DNA of 64,000 nucleotides from Promethearchaeota archaeon. GTDB lineage: Archaea > Asgardarchaeota > Lokiarchaeia > Sigynarchaeales > SOKP01. The position numbers and the translations under genes are program-made. Under the pieces are notes generated by a model, which saw only the letters and a list, made by a program, of their open reading frames with translations, made no database searches and was not told the origin of the DNA. Shown here in pieces: positions 43,800-53,523 of the stretch. The stretch spans positions 7,459-71,458 of the forward strand of contig JAHPYY010000092.1 of the NCBI GenBank assembly GCA_019058515.1. The letters run 5' to 3'. Numbering within the stretch: position 1 is the first letter of the stretch; every line of letters starts with the position of its first letter.

Positions 43800-45578
43800 T
43801 TATATCAATAGCCTTTTAATCCTCTCATCCAAAATCGATTTGGCTTTATCCTCAATAGATTGATTAAAATATGTACTATAAGGTGGATAGACAATGGATT
43901 TTTTAAGAGCAGATTGAGTTTTAGTGTCAAAAAAACTTTTTTGAGGATTATCTGGTCTTAAAAGAATGTAATTCAAGTGGTCTAGAGCTTTTTTTAAAGA
44001 ATAAAACGGGTAAACATATTGTTTTAATGGCTTTTTTCTGTGGTAATTATAATCTGCGTAATAAACTATGAATTTTGAGAAAAAATTAATGGGTTTATTG
44101 GTTTTCCATAAGAGAATTTTTCTAGCCGAGTTTTCTCCGCTCCATCGAACTTCGAATACCAACCTGACTAAAATCTTGCTTTTTGGCAATACTTCCGTTT
44201 CGCTCTTTGATGTAGGAGTCTCAACGGGTTTTAAGTTGTAAACTTGATTGACGCTAATATCTTCGTAAATTGGAGATTTAGGATTAATATATTCAAGAGA
44301 TTTAAAAATTTCATTATTCACAGGAGTTCTTAAAATATCATAAAATGGGCTGATAAGCGAAATAAAATTGGTTATATTTTTAATTTTCCATCCATTTATG
44401 GTAAATTTTAACGACATTTTTAATTTCGGATTTCCCTCGTAGTCCTCTGAAATGAGATCAAGGTACTTTATCTGGATTACATATTTTGGCTTGACAAACC
44501 GGAACGCTCTTCCCTCTTTGTTTGTTTCTCTGTAACTGGAGAGCGTGATGTCTTTACTTAGGAGGTTGTAGAAGTCTATTCTCTGTTCTTCAGAAAAACC
44601 CCCTCCTACAATGCCCAAAACTTGATATGAACCGTCTTCTTGCATTAAAGCCATCAATAAAGCACTTATTGAGTTTTGGCCCTTTATTCGTTTTTCCTTT
44701 AACATTTCCACATATCCAATAATAACTGCATCAATTGTGTGAACTTCCTTTACCTTATACAGCTTATTGTAGGGATCGTGGATCACAATGCCTTCTTGTT
44801 TTTCTTCTATAACCCATTTTTTGTATACGTCTAAGAGGTTTTTACTTTCTACACTAGTAAGATATTTAATAACTTTTACTTTTTTCTTTTTCCTTCTTGG
44901 AAACATAAAATCGACAATTTTTAACCGACTTTCATAACATAACCCTTTAAAATCTATTTCATTTAACTGTAGAATGTCAAATACATCATAATGAATCTGG
45001 TTTAAAGACTCTAGATCCGTAGGGCTTTTTGTTATTTTTATAAAGTCAGATGCTCGAGGTCTATAGCCCTCTCTAGAAATATCCGCGTGTAATTCGCCTG
45101 CTAGAACTAACCTCGATATTTCTCCTGTGAATGAATTGAGTTTTTTGCTTCCAATAGAATTAAGTAGTAGATTTTGCAGCTCTTGTCTTTCATTAGGATT
45201 GGAATTAATTTTTCCAATTCTTCTATTAATCTGCTTATCGACAGATAAATTATATCTTGTTCTTCCAAACGGAGCATTGACGAAGATTGACATAGGTTCG
45301 TTGCTTGTATCGTAGTAAAAAAGGTTAAATTCTCCGTCCTTCTTTAGGGTGACGATTGAATCATCAGAGAATTGGCTAAATCGGTTGCTTTTTGGATTAA
45401 GAAAGTAAGGATTAATCGCTATCATACGCTTTAATTGATATTTTTTATACTGATTCGCTAGTTTTAAAATTTCTTTATGAGCGCTGTTAACTTTACCAAG
45501 AAAATACCTTCCTAAGCTATCGTCGAACTCCTTATCTGGGGATTCCACAATTTTTTGATCAATACTCAATTTAATCAC
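43800..45578 (-). CDS. ATP-dependent DNA ligase-like protein
   Basis: A 592-residue nucleotidyltransferase. Motif I is LKKDGE with probable AMP lysine K79 (KxDG), motif III is AGELHAD, motif IV is EGIVIHD and motif V is YKVKEVHTIDAVIIGY. The OB-fold part follows (FVKPKYVIQIKYLD). A long C-terminal region (about 440-592) is not part of a normal ligase and may bind partners. It is not the usual replicative archaeal Lig1. GTG 45578 overlaps the previous gene by 8 bases, so the two are coupled. It is third in the minus-strand repair operon. Confidence 0.82.
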   Translation of the reverse strand: MIKLSIDQKIVESPDKEFDDSLGRYFLGKVNSAHKEILKLANQYKKYQLKRMIAINPYFLNPKSNRFSQFSDDSIVTLKKDGEFNLFYYDTSNEPMSIFVNAPFGRTRYNLSVDKQINRRIGKINSNPNERQELQNLLLNSIGSKKLNSFTGEISRLVLAGELHADISREGYRPRASDFIKITKSPTDLESLNQIHYDVFDILQLNEIDFKGLCYESRLKIVDFMFPRRKKKKVKVIKYLTSVESKNLLDVYKKWVIEEKQEGIVIHDPYNKLYKVKEVHTIDAVIIGYVEMLKEKRIKGQNSISALLMALMQEDGSYQVLGIVGGGFSEEQRIDFYNLLSKDITLSSYRETNKEGRAFRFVKPKYVIQIKYLDLISEDYEGNPKLKMSLKFTINGWKIKNITNFISLISPFYDILRTPVNNEIFKSLEYINPKSPIYEDISVNQVYNLKPVETPTSKSETEVLPKSKILVRLVFEVRWSGENSARKILLWKTNKPINFFSKFIVYYADYNYHRKKPLKQYVYPFYSLKKALDHLNYILLRPDNPQKSFFDTKTQSALKKSIVYPPYSTYFNQSIEDKAKSILDERIKRLLI

Positions 45579-46218
45579 TCAACTTAAAAGTAGTGCCGTG
45601 AATTACTAGTGAATATTTAGATTGTTCGATTCTTCCTTCTAAAAAACCGTAAAAAGGAGTCATTCCCGTTCGAATCACTAATTTTTGAGGAATTTTATTT
45701 ACAACTGGTGCAACAAACACGAGTTTGTTTAAATCATGTAAAATTTTAGCCATTTTATACAAAAAGTCGAAAGTTAAACCGCTAGTGTGGATTAGCTGAT
45801 AACTACGATCGAAGGACCATGTTTTCAACGCTTCTTTTTTATCTACAAAGTATTTTTTAATCCATACAATAGGTATATCTTCATCATTTATATTTGAGAA
45901 AACTTGTTTCTTAATTCGGTGTTCGCAATACACACCACCACATTGTTCACAGGGAATTATTTGTCCTGTTATATCTTTTTTTATGACATACTCGGTGAAA
46001 TTGTAACATAATTCGTCCTCGCTGATCAATAATATATTAGTCGTTCCCGGAACTATCTTTCCAGTTAATTCTAAGTCAATTTCCTCATCTCTCTCTTTAA
46101 AATCTACAGTTAAATCAATATAGTTTTTTAATTTTGAAATGAAAGCGTTTTTGGGAGGAAATATTCCTAAGGACACATTTTTAACGGGCTTACCTTTCTT
46201 GGTTTTAGTTATTTTCAC
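45571..46218 (-). CDS. Uncharacterised protein of the ligase operon (Cys-containing)
   Basis: A protein of 215 residues from the GTG at 46218. The same frame stays open upstream to 46332, right after the stop of the preceding gene, and this extension (EIDNKTFELHITGEDP...RRYKKK) looks coding. No ATG, GTG or TTG lies in it, so the true start may be ATC or ATT near 46306-46314, with GAGGGGTG just upstream. A CEQCGGVYCEH segment near residue 90-100 could bind zinc. I do not recognise the family. It sits between an unknown gene and the ligase and probably acts with them. Confidence 0.7.
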   Translation of the reverse strand: MKITKTKKGKPVKNVSLGIFPPKNAFISKLKNYIDLTVDFKERDEEIDLELTGKIVPGTTNILLISEDELCYNFTEYVIKKDITGQIIPCEQCGGVYCEHRIKKQVFSNINDEDIPIVWIKKYFVDKKEALKTWSFDRSYQLIHTSGLTFDFLYKMAKILHDLNKLVFVAPVVNKIPQKLVIRTGMTPFYGFLEGRIEQSKYSLVIHGTTFKLSD

Positions 46219-46332
46219 TTTTTTTTTATACCGCCTAAAGGCTAAAACTTTCGCATTTTGGTTAGGATCCTCACCTGTAATATGTAATTCAAATGTTTTA
46301 TTGTCAATTTCGATATTTAATGCACCCCTCGA

Positions 46333-47190
46333 TTATATAGATAAGTCAAACTCGAAATCCTCCTCAATCTCAATTAAATCATCCATTTTAGTTTCCCTTC
46401 CTATAAAGAGTGGTTCAATTTTTCTTCCTACATTCATCAAGATAAAATTTCGCTCGTCTTCTTTTATTACTTGCAAAAACGCGTTCATGGGTTCATACGA
46501 CTCGTAATAATTAAAAGGAAAAGAGTAATAATGAGATTCTACCTCGTTTTCCAACTCTAGCAATTTTGTCAGTAAATTCATAGACTTTTCTTCGTGAGGA
46601 AATAAGACATACCTATTTAAGACTTCGAAATCTAAGGCACCGTTAATATTAACTATATCTTTTAGCAATATTTTATTTTGAGAATTTTTTAAAAATAAAC
46701 TTGAATTAATAGGTTTTAGCTTAATACCTTCTTTAGTATAGAATGTAAGCTCACTTTTTCTAACATAATTTCCTTCCTCATCAATCTTTACTTTTCCTTT
46801 CGAAATACCACTATGAATTTTTTTTTCAATTACCTTATTATTTAAACCTGTAGCTATTTCTTTCTTAGTGAGTTTACCTTCACCCTCAAAGGTTTGACTA
46901 GGTAAAAATATATTATTATCTTGAAGAGTTAGCGAAGCTATTGAACAGGATCTCATTTTTTCATCTAATTTTTCACTCGATTTAGAACCATATTTCTTTT
47001 TTTCGGATAAATTTACTATATAAAAAAGGAATCTTGTTTTATCTAGCTCAAACATGACATTCCTAGTCGTTTTGGATATTGACTCTTCCAATTCTGCAAT
47101 TGAAAATTCTTTTGTCATTCCTTGAGGTACTGAATCCTGACTTAAAACTTGTACAGGAGCAGTATCCTCAAAGTCTTTTTGTTCTGCCAT
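46333..47190 (-). CDS. Uncharacterised first gene of the ligase operon
   Basis: A 285-residue, mostly beta-rich protein with an acidic C-terminal tail (EIEEDFEFDLSI). No known motif is seen. YVLFPHEEKSMNLLTKLLELE, followed by a long segment of alternating hydrophobic residues, is faintly like the barrel-to-arm region of Ku, which often partners a ligase; I cannot confirm this. It leads the minus operon and is transcribed divergently from the Dna2-like helicase, with the dyad at 47242-47258 between. Confidence 0.65.
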   Translation of the reverse strand: MAEQKDFEDTAPVQVLSQDSVPQGMTKEFSIAELEESISKTTRNVMFELDKTRFLFYIVNLSEKKKYGSKSSEKLDEKMRSCSIASLTLQDNNIFLPSQTFEGEGKLTKKEIATGLNNKVIEKKIHSGISKGKVKIDEEGNYVRKSELTFYTKEGIKLKPINSSLFLKNSQNKILLKDIVNINGALDFEVLNRYVLFPHEEKSMNLLTKLLELENEVESHYYSFPFNYYESYEPMNAFLQVIKEDERNFILMNVGRKIEPLFIGRETKMDDLIEIEEDFEFDLSI

Positions 47191-47512
47191 TTAACTATAG
47201 AAGTTTTTAATCGCCTTACAAATATTATGCATTATTTTCTATCAACATTCTATGTTGAATCTTCACCTAACATATAGAATATCAACTGCACATATTTAAA
47301 TTAATTTCATATAATTTGAAGAACCTACAGGTATTTTTGTATGAACAATGCTCGCTTAAATTATTAATCTGTGAGTCTGAAACATTTTAAAAGAAATATC
47401 GTTTACATTCTATATAGACCAAAGATTTTGTAAGAGCTGATGTTTCGAATTTACTCCGCAAGATTCTTCATATTGCATTTTAAGAGTTATAATTAAATCT
47501 CATTAGAGAATT
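47191..47512. other. Divergent promoter region of the two repair operons
   Basis: About 320 AT-rich bases between the minus operon (ligase) and the plus operon (helicase, Mre11, Rad50). It contains the perfect dyad at 47242-47258 and further ACATTCTAT-like half sites (near 47270 and 47405). No gene is seen. Confidence 0.45.
47242..47258. promoter_or_regulatory. Perfect dyad, possible shared operator of the repair operons
   Basis: TCAACAT, TCT, ATGTTGA is a perfect 7+3+7 inverted repeat in the divergent promoter, 52 bases upstream of the first minus-strand gene. Related half sites (ACATTCTAT) recur in the region. A regulator binding here could control both operons, as a damage-responsive repressor would. 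Only symmetry and position support this. Confidence 0.4.
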
Positions 47513-50500
47513 ATGCCTTCAAATAATTTTAATAAACAATTATTAACTCGTTATATAGAATCTGAGTGTGAAAGACAGTTATTTTTGGATCTCGCTCAAG
47601 CTTTCCCTCATTACTGGTATACTGATAGGCGTAACATTAAATATACTAAATTCAGAAGGAAACAATCCGATTTTTTAAAAACTCTAGGAAATATCTATGA
47701 AGATAATGTCTACAACTCAATTAGAAAGTTTCACTCTGCAAAATATAATAAAGGAAAGTTTAATTCTATCGATGAAACTTATATTAATCCGTCGGTTTTT
47801 CTTGATTTATACGATGAGTTAAAAGAATCTCCCTCGAAGCATTTGATGTTGCTCGAATATCAATTTGAGACACCTGAATCCTTTCTTAAAGATATCTTTC
47901 CCACTAGGAATAATATACATGAAATTCCCGTAAATTTTTCCGAACAGAGACCCGATATAATTATTATTCGAAAGTTAAATAAAATTCACGATCAGAACAT
48001 CATTGAACTTAGATATGATGGTACCATCAAAGAGATCAAGGAAAGCGAATACGATTCGAGGTTTTCCATTAATATCATCGATATAAAGAATGTAAGAGAA
48101 GACCATATTGGTAAAAAGCAGTTCCTCGAGATTTTTTACTATATGTGGACTTTGTCTTATTACCTTAAGGAACACAAACTTGATACAAAGTATTTTATTA
48201 ATGTGAATTCCAATGGAATCTTTCCTCAATATGAGACTAATGAGCTAGAGGCAATATCCAATGTAGAGGACATTTTCTCTTACATAGTTGAAATAAAATG
48301 GGAAGAGTCATATCAAATTTTTGTTGATCTTATGTCTAATATCAAGACCTTATGGCTTTCATGCCCAAGATCGATAGAATCCGTCCCTTTAAACATCCAA
48401 TCTAGCTGTGGATATTGTTATTACCTAGAGGATTGTAAAACCATTCTTGGAATGGATGGGAATCGTAAACCTAATGATTGGTCCCTAAAACTTCTCCCTT
48501 ATACTTCTTCCTCAATCGCCCAACAATTAGAAGATAAAGGATTTCATACCATTGGAGATATATTATCCAAAATTGATTCGATTCAAATTGGTAATATTCC
48601 AGAACCGCTATATTCTGAGCTTCCCTTACTAAAATTGAAAGCGAAGGCTATAGTTTATAATGATATCATGAAACCAACAGCAGGATATACTCATACATAT
48701 TCCATTCCGCGATTCTCCCCTCTTTCAATAACTTTTGCAGTTGAGACCGATCCTGCTAATGAACGAGTATTTGCTTTTGCTATCTATTTAAATATTTCAG
48801 TTACTCCAAATACTCCTTATATTGGAATATTCGATAATTGGTGGAAAATATGGAGGATCGCTATTGAAGAAAATACGAAGCCTGTGGATATTCATAACAA
48901 ACTTAATCAATATCTAATTAGAGAAATTTCAGTTAGAAATACTGAATATTTCTTGAACCTTTTAATTAAATTAAAGAAGAATTTTCGAATTTACCTCAAA
49001 GGAGATAACACAAAAACTGGTTCGAAAAGAAATAGAACGCAAATTATTTATTTTTTCTCCACGGTAAACGACGGACATACTAATGAAACAGAAGCTGAAT
49101 TCACAATAAAAATAATTGAGAAGTTGTATCTAATTTTTGAACTATGCAATATAATAGAAAATCACATTGTGGTCGAAGGATTTAAGGAAAGAACCTACTT
49201 TGGACCTAGGACTAGTCTTTTTTACTGGGCCTCGAGACAATTGGAAAATTTCCAAAATATGTTAGAAAGAAATTTGCAATATATTACTAATGATCCTCGA
49301 GTATGGGGTCACTTTATGTCCATTATTTCCCTTTTCTCTCCATCCGATTCAGAAGTAACCCATCCGTATCAGCATAAAAAACTTTACAATGTTCAAACAT
49401 TCGTAGAGACAATATTGGGTTACCCTAGTGTAATAAATTATACTTGGCACGAAATTGGTTTTAAATTTCTTAAACACAAGTATCCCAGTAATCGTAGATT
49501 TTGGATTCCACATTTTAATTACATGGATTTTAATAATTGGTACGAGATGGTATCAGAGACTAATTCTCAAGGAAAAAATAAAATGAAAAAAGAGATAAAA
49601 AGGCAGATAATGCATAAAGTGCGAACAATCAATGATTTAAAGAATAAGTTCCAGAGAGAAAGTAGGACTTCAATTTCAAAGTATTCTCGTTCTATCAGTG
49701 AAAAGGAAGTAAAGGGTATTTTTCTACCTCAGGAATTTCACTCATTAGCTCAAGTTTGGTATGTATTTTCTAAGTTAACGGGTTCAAGAGATCAGATGGA
49801 TACGGAACATTATCGAGTTATGTATCCCGAATATAGTATTGGTAAATTGGTGGCAGCAAAAGCGTCTAATTTAAAACTTCATAAAAATAGATTTGGTAAA
49901 TATTATTATACATTTGAAATTCGAAATTTATCAAGCAATATTAAAATGAATCTAGGAGATCGTATGTTACTAATACCAAATGAAAAGCGGGATATCGTTG
50001 TCGGAAGATTTCCAAGTCTCTGGGAAATCATGATTGAGAGATTGATTTGGCGTAAACAAATAAACGGCTATTATGTTCGAACTATAGAAACAAATATTAA
50101 TTTTTTCAATAAGATTAAGGAAGACGAGAAAATTAAGATTGATCCATACGATTTAATTTGGTATTTATATCCTACCACTATAGATGCTTGGTCGAAGAAA
50201 CTTTACAATCCAAATGGATTGTTAAACCGATATAACCTCGGTAACTCTTGGTTAGGTCATTGGTTAGCTTTTCAATGGAAGATCAGAGCGAAGCAGGAAT
50301 TAAGATGGCCTAATTCATGGGTGTTTAATTCCCACACTTATTACATGTTTGTTCCAAATTTTTTAATTTCCCATGTTTTGAAAACTCAACCTCAACAAGA
50401 TCTTTTAACGCCTATTTACCCCTCTCCAGATTCTTCTCAAAAAAAAGCAATAAACTTGGCTTTGAACAATGTTATCTTTGGAATCCAAGGTCCACCTGGT

Positions 50501-52033
50501 ACTGGAAAATCCCAAACTATTGCGGCTTTAATTGACGAGTATTATCATAGATCAGTACTTAAGGGAAAAAGGAAAATTAAAATATTAATTACTGCGTTTT
50601 CTTATGCCGCGATCCGCGTTTTAATCGAAAAAATTAGAGCAGGAATAGATCAAAGCGGTAATTCAACCAAAACATCCCAATTGCAATTAATTTTTCTACG
50701 ATCACCTCAGCAAAAACCTATAGAATCGAAGGTAGGGTTACGTACAGTAGACGACTTAGTAAGAGTTGGACAAACATGGAAACTTAACAACCAAACTAGA
50801 TCAGTGACTTCGACCCATCTATTAGAAGAATCTTTAGAAGATAGCTATATAATATTTGCTAACGCACATCAACTTTATCACTTACCGGAAAGAACTGACG
50901 AAAATTTTGCTTTTGACCTGATTTGTGTTGATGAAGCCAGCCAGCTTCCAGTTGATCACTTCTTATCAAGTTTACAATTTGTATATCAACAAGATATTCG
51001 TTTAAAAAAACCAGATAATGCAGGTAGTCCTGGTAAAAAAATACATAATGTTGATCTTGTAAAAAATTTAAAAATAGCGACTACACTAAAGGAAGAAAAA
51101 TTAACCAAGATCGTAATTGTGGGGGATTACAACCAACTTCCTCCCGTTCAACCCGTTCCACCGCCTAAAAATTTAGAAAAGGTTCTCGAAAGTGTGTTTG
51201 CGTATTATGTAAAATATCACGAGATTCCAAATTCTCAACTTGAAGTTAATTATCGCTCTCATAAAGACATCGTAGGATTTACATCCTTCTTAGGGATATA
51301 TAAAAATTTAAAAGCAAGCCCGCAAAGCGCTGAGCGAGTTATCGAAGGAAACTTAAATCAAATCTCAAGCTCTTGGATTAAACAAATTCTTGATCCTCAT
51401 AAAGTTGTAGTCACTCTAATACATAGTAGGAAATACGAAATTGGAGTAAGTTTAATTGAGGCGGAATTAGTAGTGAGACTGCTTTTAGCTTACTATTCTA
51501 TGAATAAACCAACCAACGCTGATTCAGAAAGAGCATTTTGGAAAAAAAAAGTTGGTGTGGTTGCACCTCATAACGCTCAAGGGAGATTAATAATTCGGCG
51601 CGTTTTTAATCAATTAACTGAGCATCCAAACAATTTAAGTAAGTTAAGGACCACAGAATTAATGTATTTATTAAAACGCGCTATCGTGTCTGTGGAAAAG
51701 TTTCAAGGATCTGATAGGGATTTAATAATATCTTCAATAGGAATCTCGGATAAAGATCAACTAACAGAAGAATGCGAGTTTATTTATAACATAAATAGGT
51801 TTAATGTGTTAACATCTAGAGCTAAAAGTAAAGTAATATTAATAGCAAGTGAATATTTTCTTAAATTTATTCCAAAAGATAGGAAACTAATGTACGAGGC
51901 AGCTCAGATTCGGAAATTTGCCTATAAATATTGCAATACTAAGCAAAATTTATCAATAGAAAGTGAAGAAAACAAAACAGAAATTATTACAATGAGGTAT
52001 AGAGAATCTGTATTAAGAGGTGATACTATATAA
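47513..52033 (+). CDS. Dna2-like RecB-nuclease/Fe-S/SF1 helicase
   Basis: A 1506-residue protein. The N-terminal nuclease has D148 (RPDIIII), D190-x-K192 (IIDIKN) and Q203 followed by Tyr (RecB motif III), i.e. an intact PD-(D/E)xK site. The iron-sulfur Cys set fits Dna2/AddB/Cas4: C19 before the nuclease and C299, C302, C308 (CGYC, then C) after. The helicase is superfamily 1: Walker A GPPGTGKSQ (about 990), DEASQLP, GDYNQLPP, a YRSH motif and VEKFQGSDRD. The middle (about 320-950) is unassigned. It is expected to unwind and cut DNA ends, and is first of helicase-mre11-rad50. Confidence 0.87.
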   Translation: MPSNNFNKQLLTRYIESECERQLFLDLAQAFPHYWYTDRRNIKYTKFRRKQSDFLKTLGNIYEDNVYNSIRKFHSAKYNKGKFNSIDETYINPSVFLDLYDELKESPSKHLMLLEYQFETPESFLKDIFPTRNNIHEIPVNFSEQRPDIIIIRKLNKIHDQNIIELRYDGTIKEIKESEYDSRFSINIIDIKNVREDHIGKKQFLEIFYYMWTLSYYLKEHKLDTKYFINVNSNGIFPQYETNELEAISNVEDIFSYIVEIKWEESYQIFVDLMSNIKTLWLSCPRSIESVPLNIQSSCGYCYYLEDCKTILGMDGNRKPNDWSLKLLPYTSSSIAQQLEDKGFHTIGDILSKIDSIQIGNIPEPLYSELPLLKLKAKAIVYNDIMKPTAGYTHTYSIPRFSPLSITFAVETDPANERVFAFAIYLNISVTPNTPYIGIFDNWWKIWRIAIEENTKPVDIHNKLNQYLIREISVRNTEYFLNLLIKLKKNFRIYLKGDNTKTGSKRNRTQIIYFFSTVNDGHTNETEAEFTIKIIEKLYLIFELCNIIENHIVVEGFKERTYFGPRTSLFYWASRQLENFQNMLERNLQYITNDPRVWGHFMSIISLFSPSDSEVTHPYQHKKLYNVQTFVETILGYPSVINYTWHEIGFKFLKHKYPSNRRFWIPHFNYMDFNNWYEMVSETNSQGKNKMKKEIKRQIMHKVRTINDLKNKFQRESRTSISKYSRSISEKEVKGIFLPQEFHSLAQVWYVFSKLTGSRDQMDTEHYRVMYPEYSIGKLVAAKASNLKLHKNRFGKYYYTFEIRNLSSNIKMNLGDRMLLIPNEKRDIVVGRFPSLWEIMIERLIWRKQINGYYVRTIETNINFFNKIKEDEKIKIDPYDLIWYLYPTTIDAWSKKLYNPNGLLNRYNLGNSWLGHWLAFQWKIRAKQELRWPNSWVFNSHTYYMFVPNFLISHVLKTQPQQDLLTPIYPSPDSSQKKAINLALNNVIFGIQGPPGTGKSQTIAALIDEYYHRSVLKGKRKIKILITAFSYAAIRVLIEKIRAGIDQSGNSTKTSQLQLIFLRSPQQKPIESKVGLRTVDDLVRVGQTWKLNNQTRSVTSTHLLEESLEDSYIIFANAHQLYHLPERTDENFAFDLICVDEASQLPVDHFLSSLQFVYQQDIRLKKPDNAGSPGKKIHNVDLVKNLKIATTLKEEKLTKIVIVGDYNQLPPVQPVPPPKNLEKVLESVFAYYVKYHEIPNSQLEVNYRSHKDIVGFTSFLGIYKNLKASPQSAERVIEGNLNQISSSWIKQILDPHKVVVTLIHSRKYEIGVSLIEAELVVRLLLAYYSMNKPTNADSERAFWKKKVGVVAPHNAQGRLIIRRVFNQLTEHPNNLSKLRTTELMYLLKRAIVSVEKFQGSDRDLIISSIGISDKDQLTEECEFIYNINRFNVLTSRAKSKVILIASEYFLKFIPKDRKLMYEAAQIRKFAYKYCNTKQNLSIESEENKTEIITMRYRESVLRGDTI

Positions 52034-53523
52034 AAGTTTCAAAATTTCTACATATTGCCGATTTACATTTGGGTAAAAGACAATATAATAATTCTGAGAG
52101 ATATAGAGACTATTTTCGGGTATTTAATTGGATATTAGAGCTAGCTATTAGAGAGGAAGTTAATTTTATTCTCATATCGGGGGACATTTTCGATAATAGA
52201 AAGGTTGGTCCAAATGTATTAACCGAAGTTTTCTATATCATTAAGAATTTTAAAGAAAAATCTTTAATTAACCTTAAGCGAGAAATTCCCTTGATTTGTA
52301 TAGAGGGGAATCATGATAATCCTATATATTCCAAACAATCCTGGATGTCTTTTTTAGCAGATTTAGGATTGATAATTCTGCTCTCAGGTAATTATGACAA
52401 ACACACAAAAAAGGTTATCTTTAGTCCCTACGATTATTCTTCCCACAGAGGTGGAAAAATCGATATAAACGACATTACAATTTATGGTCTACCATATTAT
52501 GGAAGTTTTACTAGTCATTTATTCTCCTCAATTTTTGATGCCATAGAAAAACCAAACTCTCAAAACTCAATTTTAATGATGCATTTTGGTATCAGCGGAC
52601 AAGATCCAGATAAACCTGGTGTAGATCTTAACTCAGAATTAGAAAAATTACATCAAAGAGTAAATTATCTTGCTTTAGGGCATTACCATAAACAATATAC
52701 ATTACCACATCAAGAACCATGGATTTTTAATCCTGGATGTTTAGAAATCACGGATATTAGGGAAGTATTTCGCGGAGATGATAGAGGTGTTTTTCTAGTA
52801 TCACTTATTGGAAACCAAATTCAACTGAAATCTTTAATATGTGAGAATGGAGATACAGATCCTGAACTTATCCCAAATCGTAGTTTTATTGGTATAAGTA
52901 ATATTGATATCAGTCAGGCAAATTCATTCATTAAAGCGATTGATATAGTCTTGGAGGAAATTAAGAAAAGAGGAATTCCATTTAAAAACGATCAATTTGC
53001 TTTACCACCTAATAATCTCAATACTCCAATTATCTTCTTTAATTTAACTGGAGAAATTAGCTATTCACGGTTGGAAGTCAACATTCACCAATTAAGATCA
53101 AAAATTTTAGAAAAGTTTGCAGTATTGGAAGTTCGGATTTTTTCTCCTCACCTTTTTTCGGTTTTTGATGATATCAAAATTCCTGAAGAGAAAAAAACAA
53201 TTGGCGAAATAGAAAAGGAAATTTTCAGTGCGTTGATAAATGAAAAAGAAGAGTTAAAAGAATTAAACATAGAGATTATAGAATTAATGAAAAATTTAAA
53301 AACGGAATTATTAGTCAAAAAACCGAACTATGAAGAGCTTAAGACTTTCATCGAGGGTTGGTGTTACGAAAATGCTGATACTTTTAACATACCAAAACTT
53401 CAAGTAGAACTAAAAGCTAGAGATAAAAGCGAATATGTACCGGTCGCTGAAGAGGATGTCACGGAAGAAGAGGAATTAGATATAGATTTAGATGAATTTA
53501 TTGACGATTCGGAGGAGGATTAA
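52030..53523 (+). CDS. mre11: Mre11/SbcD-like nuclease, apparent ATA start
   Basis: A phosphoesterase of 497 residues if it starts at 52030. All family motifs are present: HIADLHLG, GDIFDNR, GNHDNP, the MMHFGIS His, and GHYHKQ. The first motif HIADLHLG lies before the first TTG (52069), so that start cannot be right. In-frame upstream codons are ATA AAA GTT TCA AAA TTT, and TGA is only 9 bases before. GAGGTGA lies 7 bases before the ATA, so ATA is the likely start, overlapping the helicase stop. An acidic tail ends the protein. It partners the Rad50-like ATPase downstream. Confidence 0.88.
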   Translation: MKVSKFLHIADLHLGKRQYNNSERYRDYFRVFNWILELAIREEVNFILISGDIFDNRKVGPNVLTEVFYIIKNFKEKSLINLKREIPLICIEGNHDNPIYSKQSWMSFLADLGLIILLSGNYDKHTKKVIFSPYDYSSHRGGKIDINDITIYGLPYYGSFTSHLFSSIFDAIEKPNSQNSILMMHFGISGQDPDKPGVDLNSELEKLHQRVNYLALGHYHKQYTLPHQEPWIFNPGCLEITDIREVFRGDDRGVFLVSLIGNQIQLKSLICENGDTDPELIPNRSFIGISNIDISQANSFIKAIDIVLEEIKKRGIPFKNDQFALPPNNLNTPIIFFNLTGEISYSRLEVNIHQLRSKILEKFAVLEVRIFSPHLFSVFDDIKIPEEKKTIGEIEKEIFSALINEKEELKELNIEIIELMKNLKTELLVKKPNYEELKTFIEGWCYENADTFNIPKLQVELKARDKSEYVPVAEEDVTEEEELDIDLDEFIDDSEED

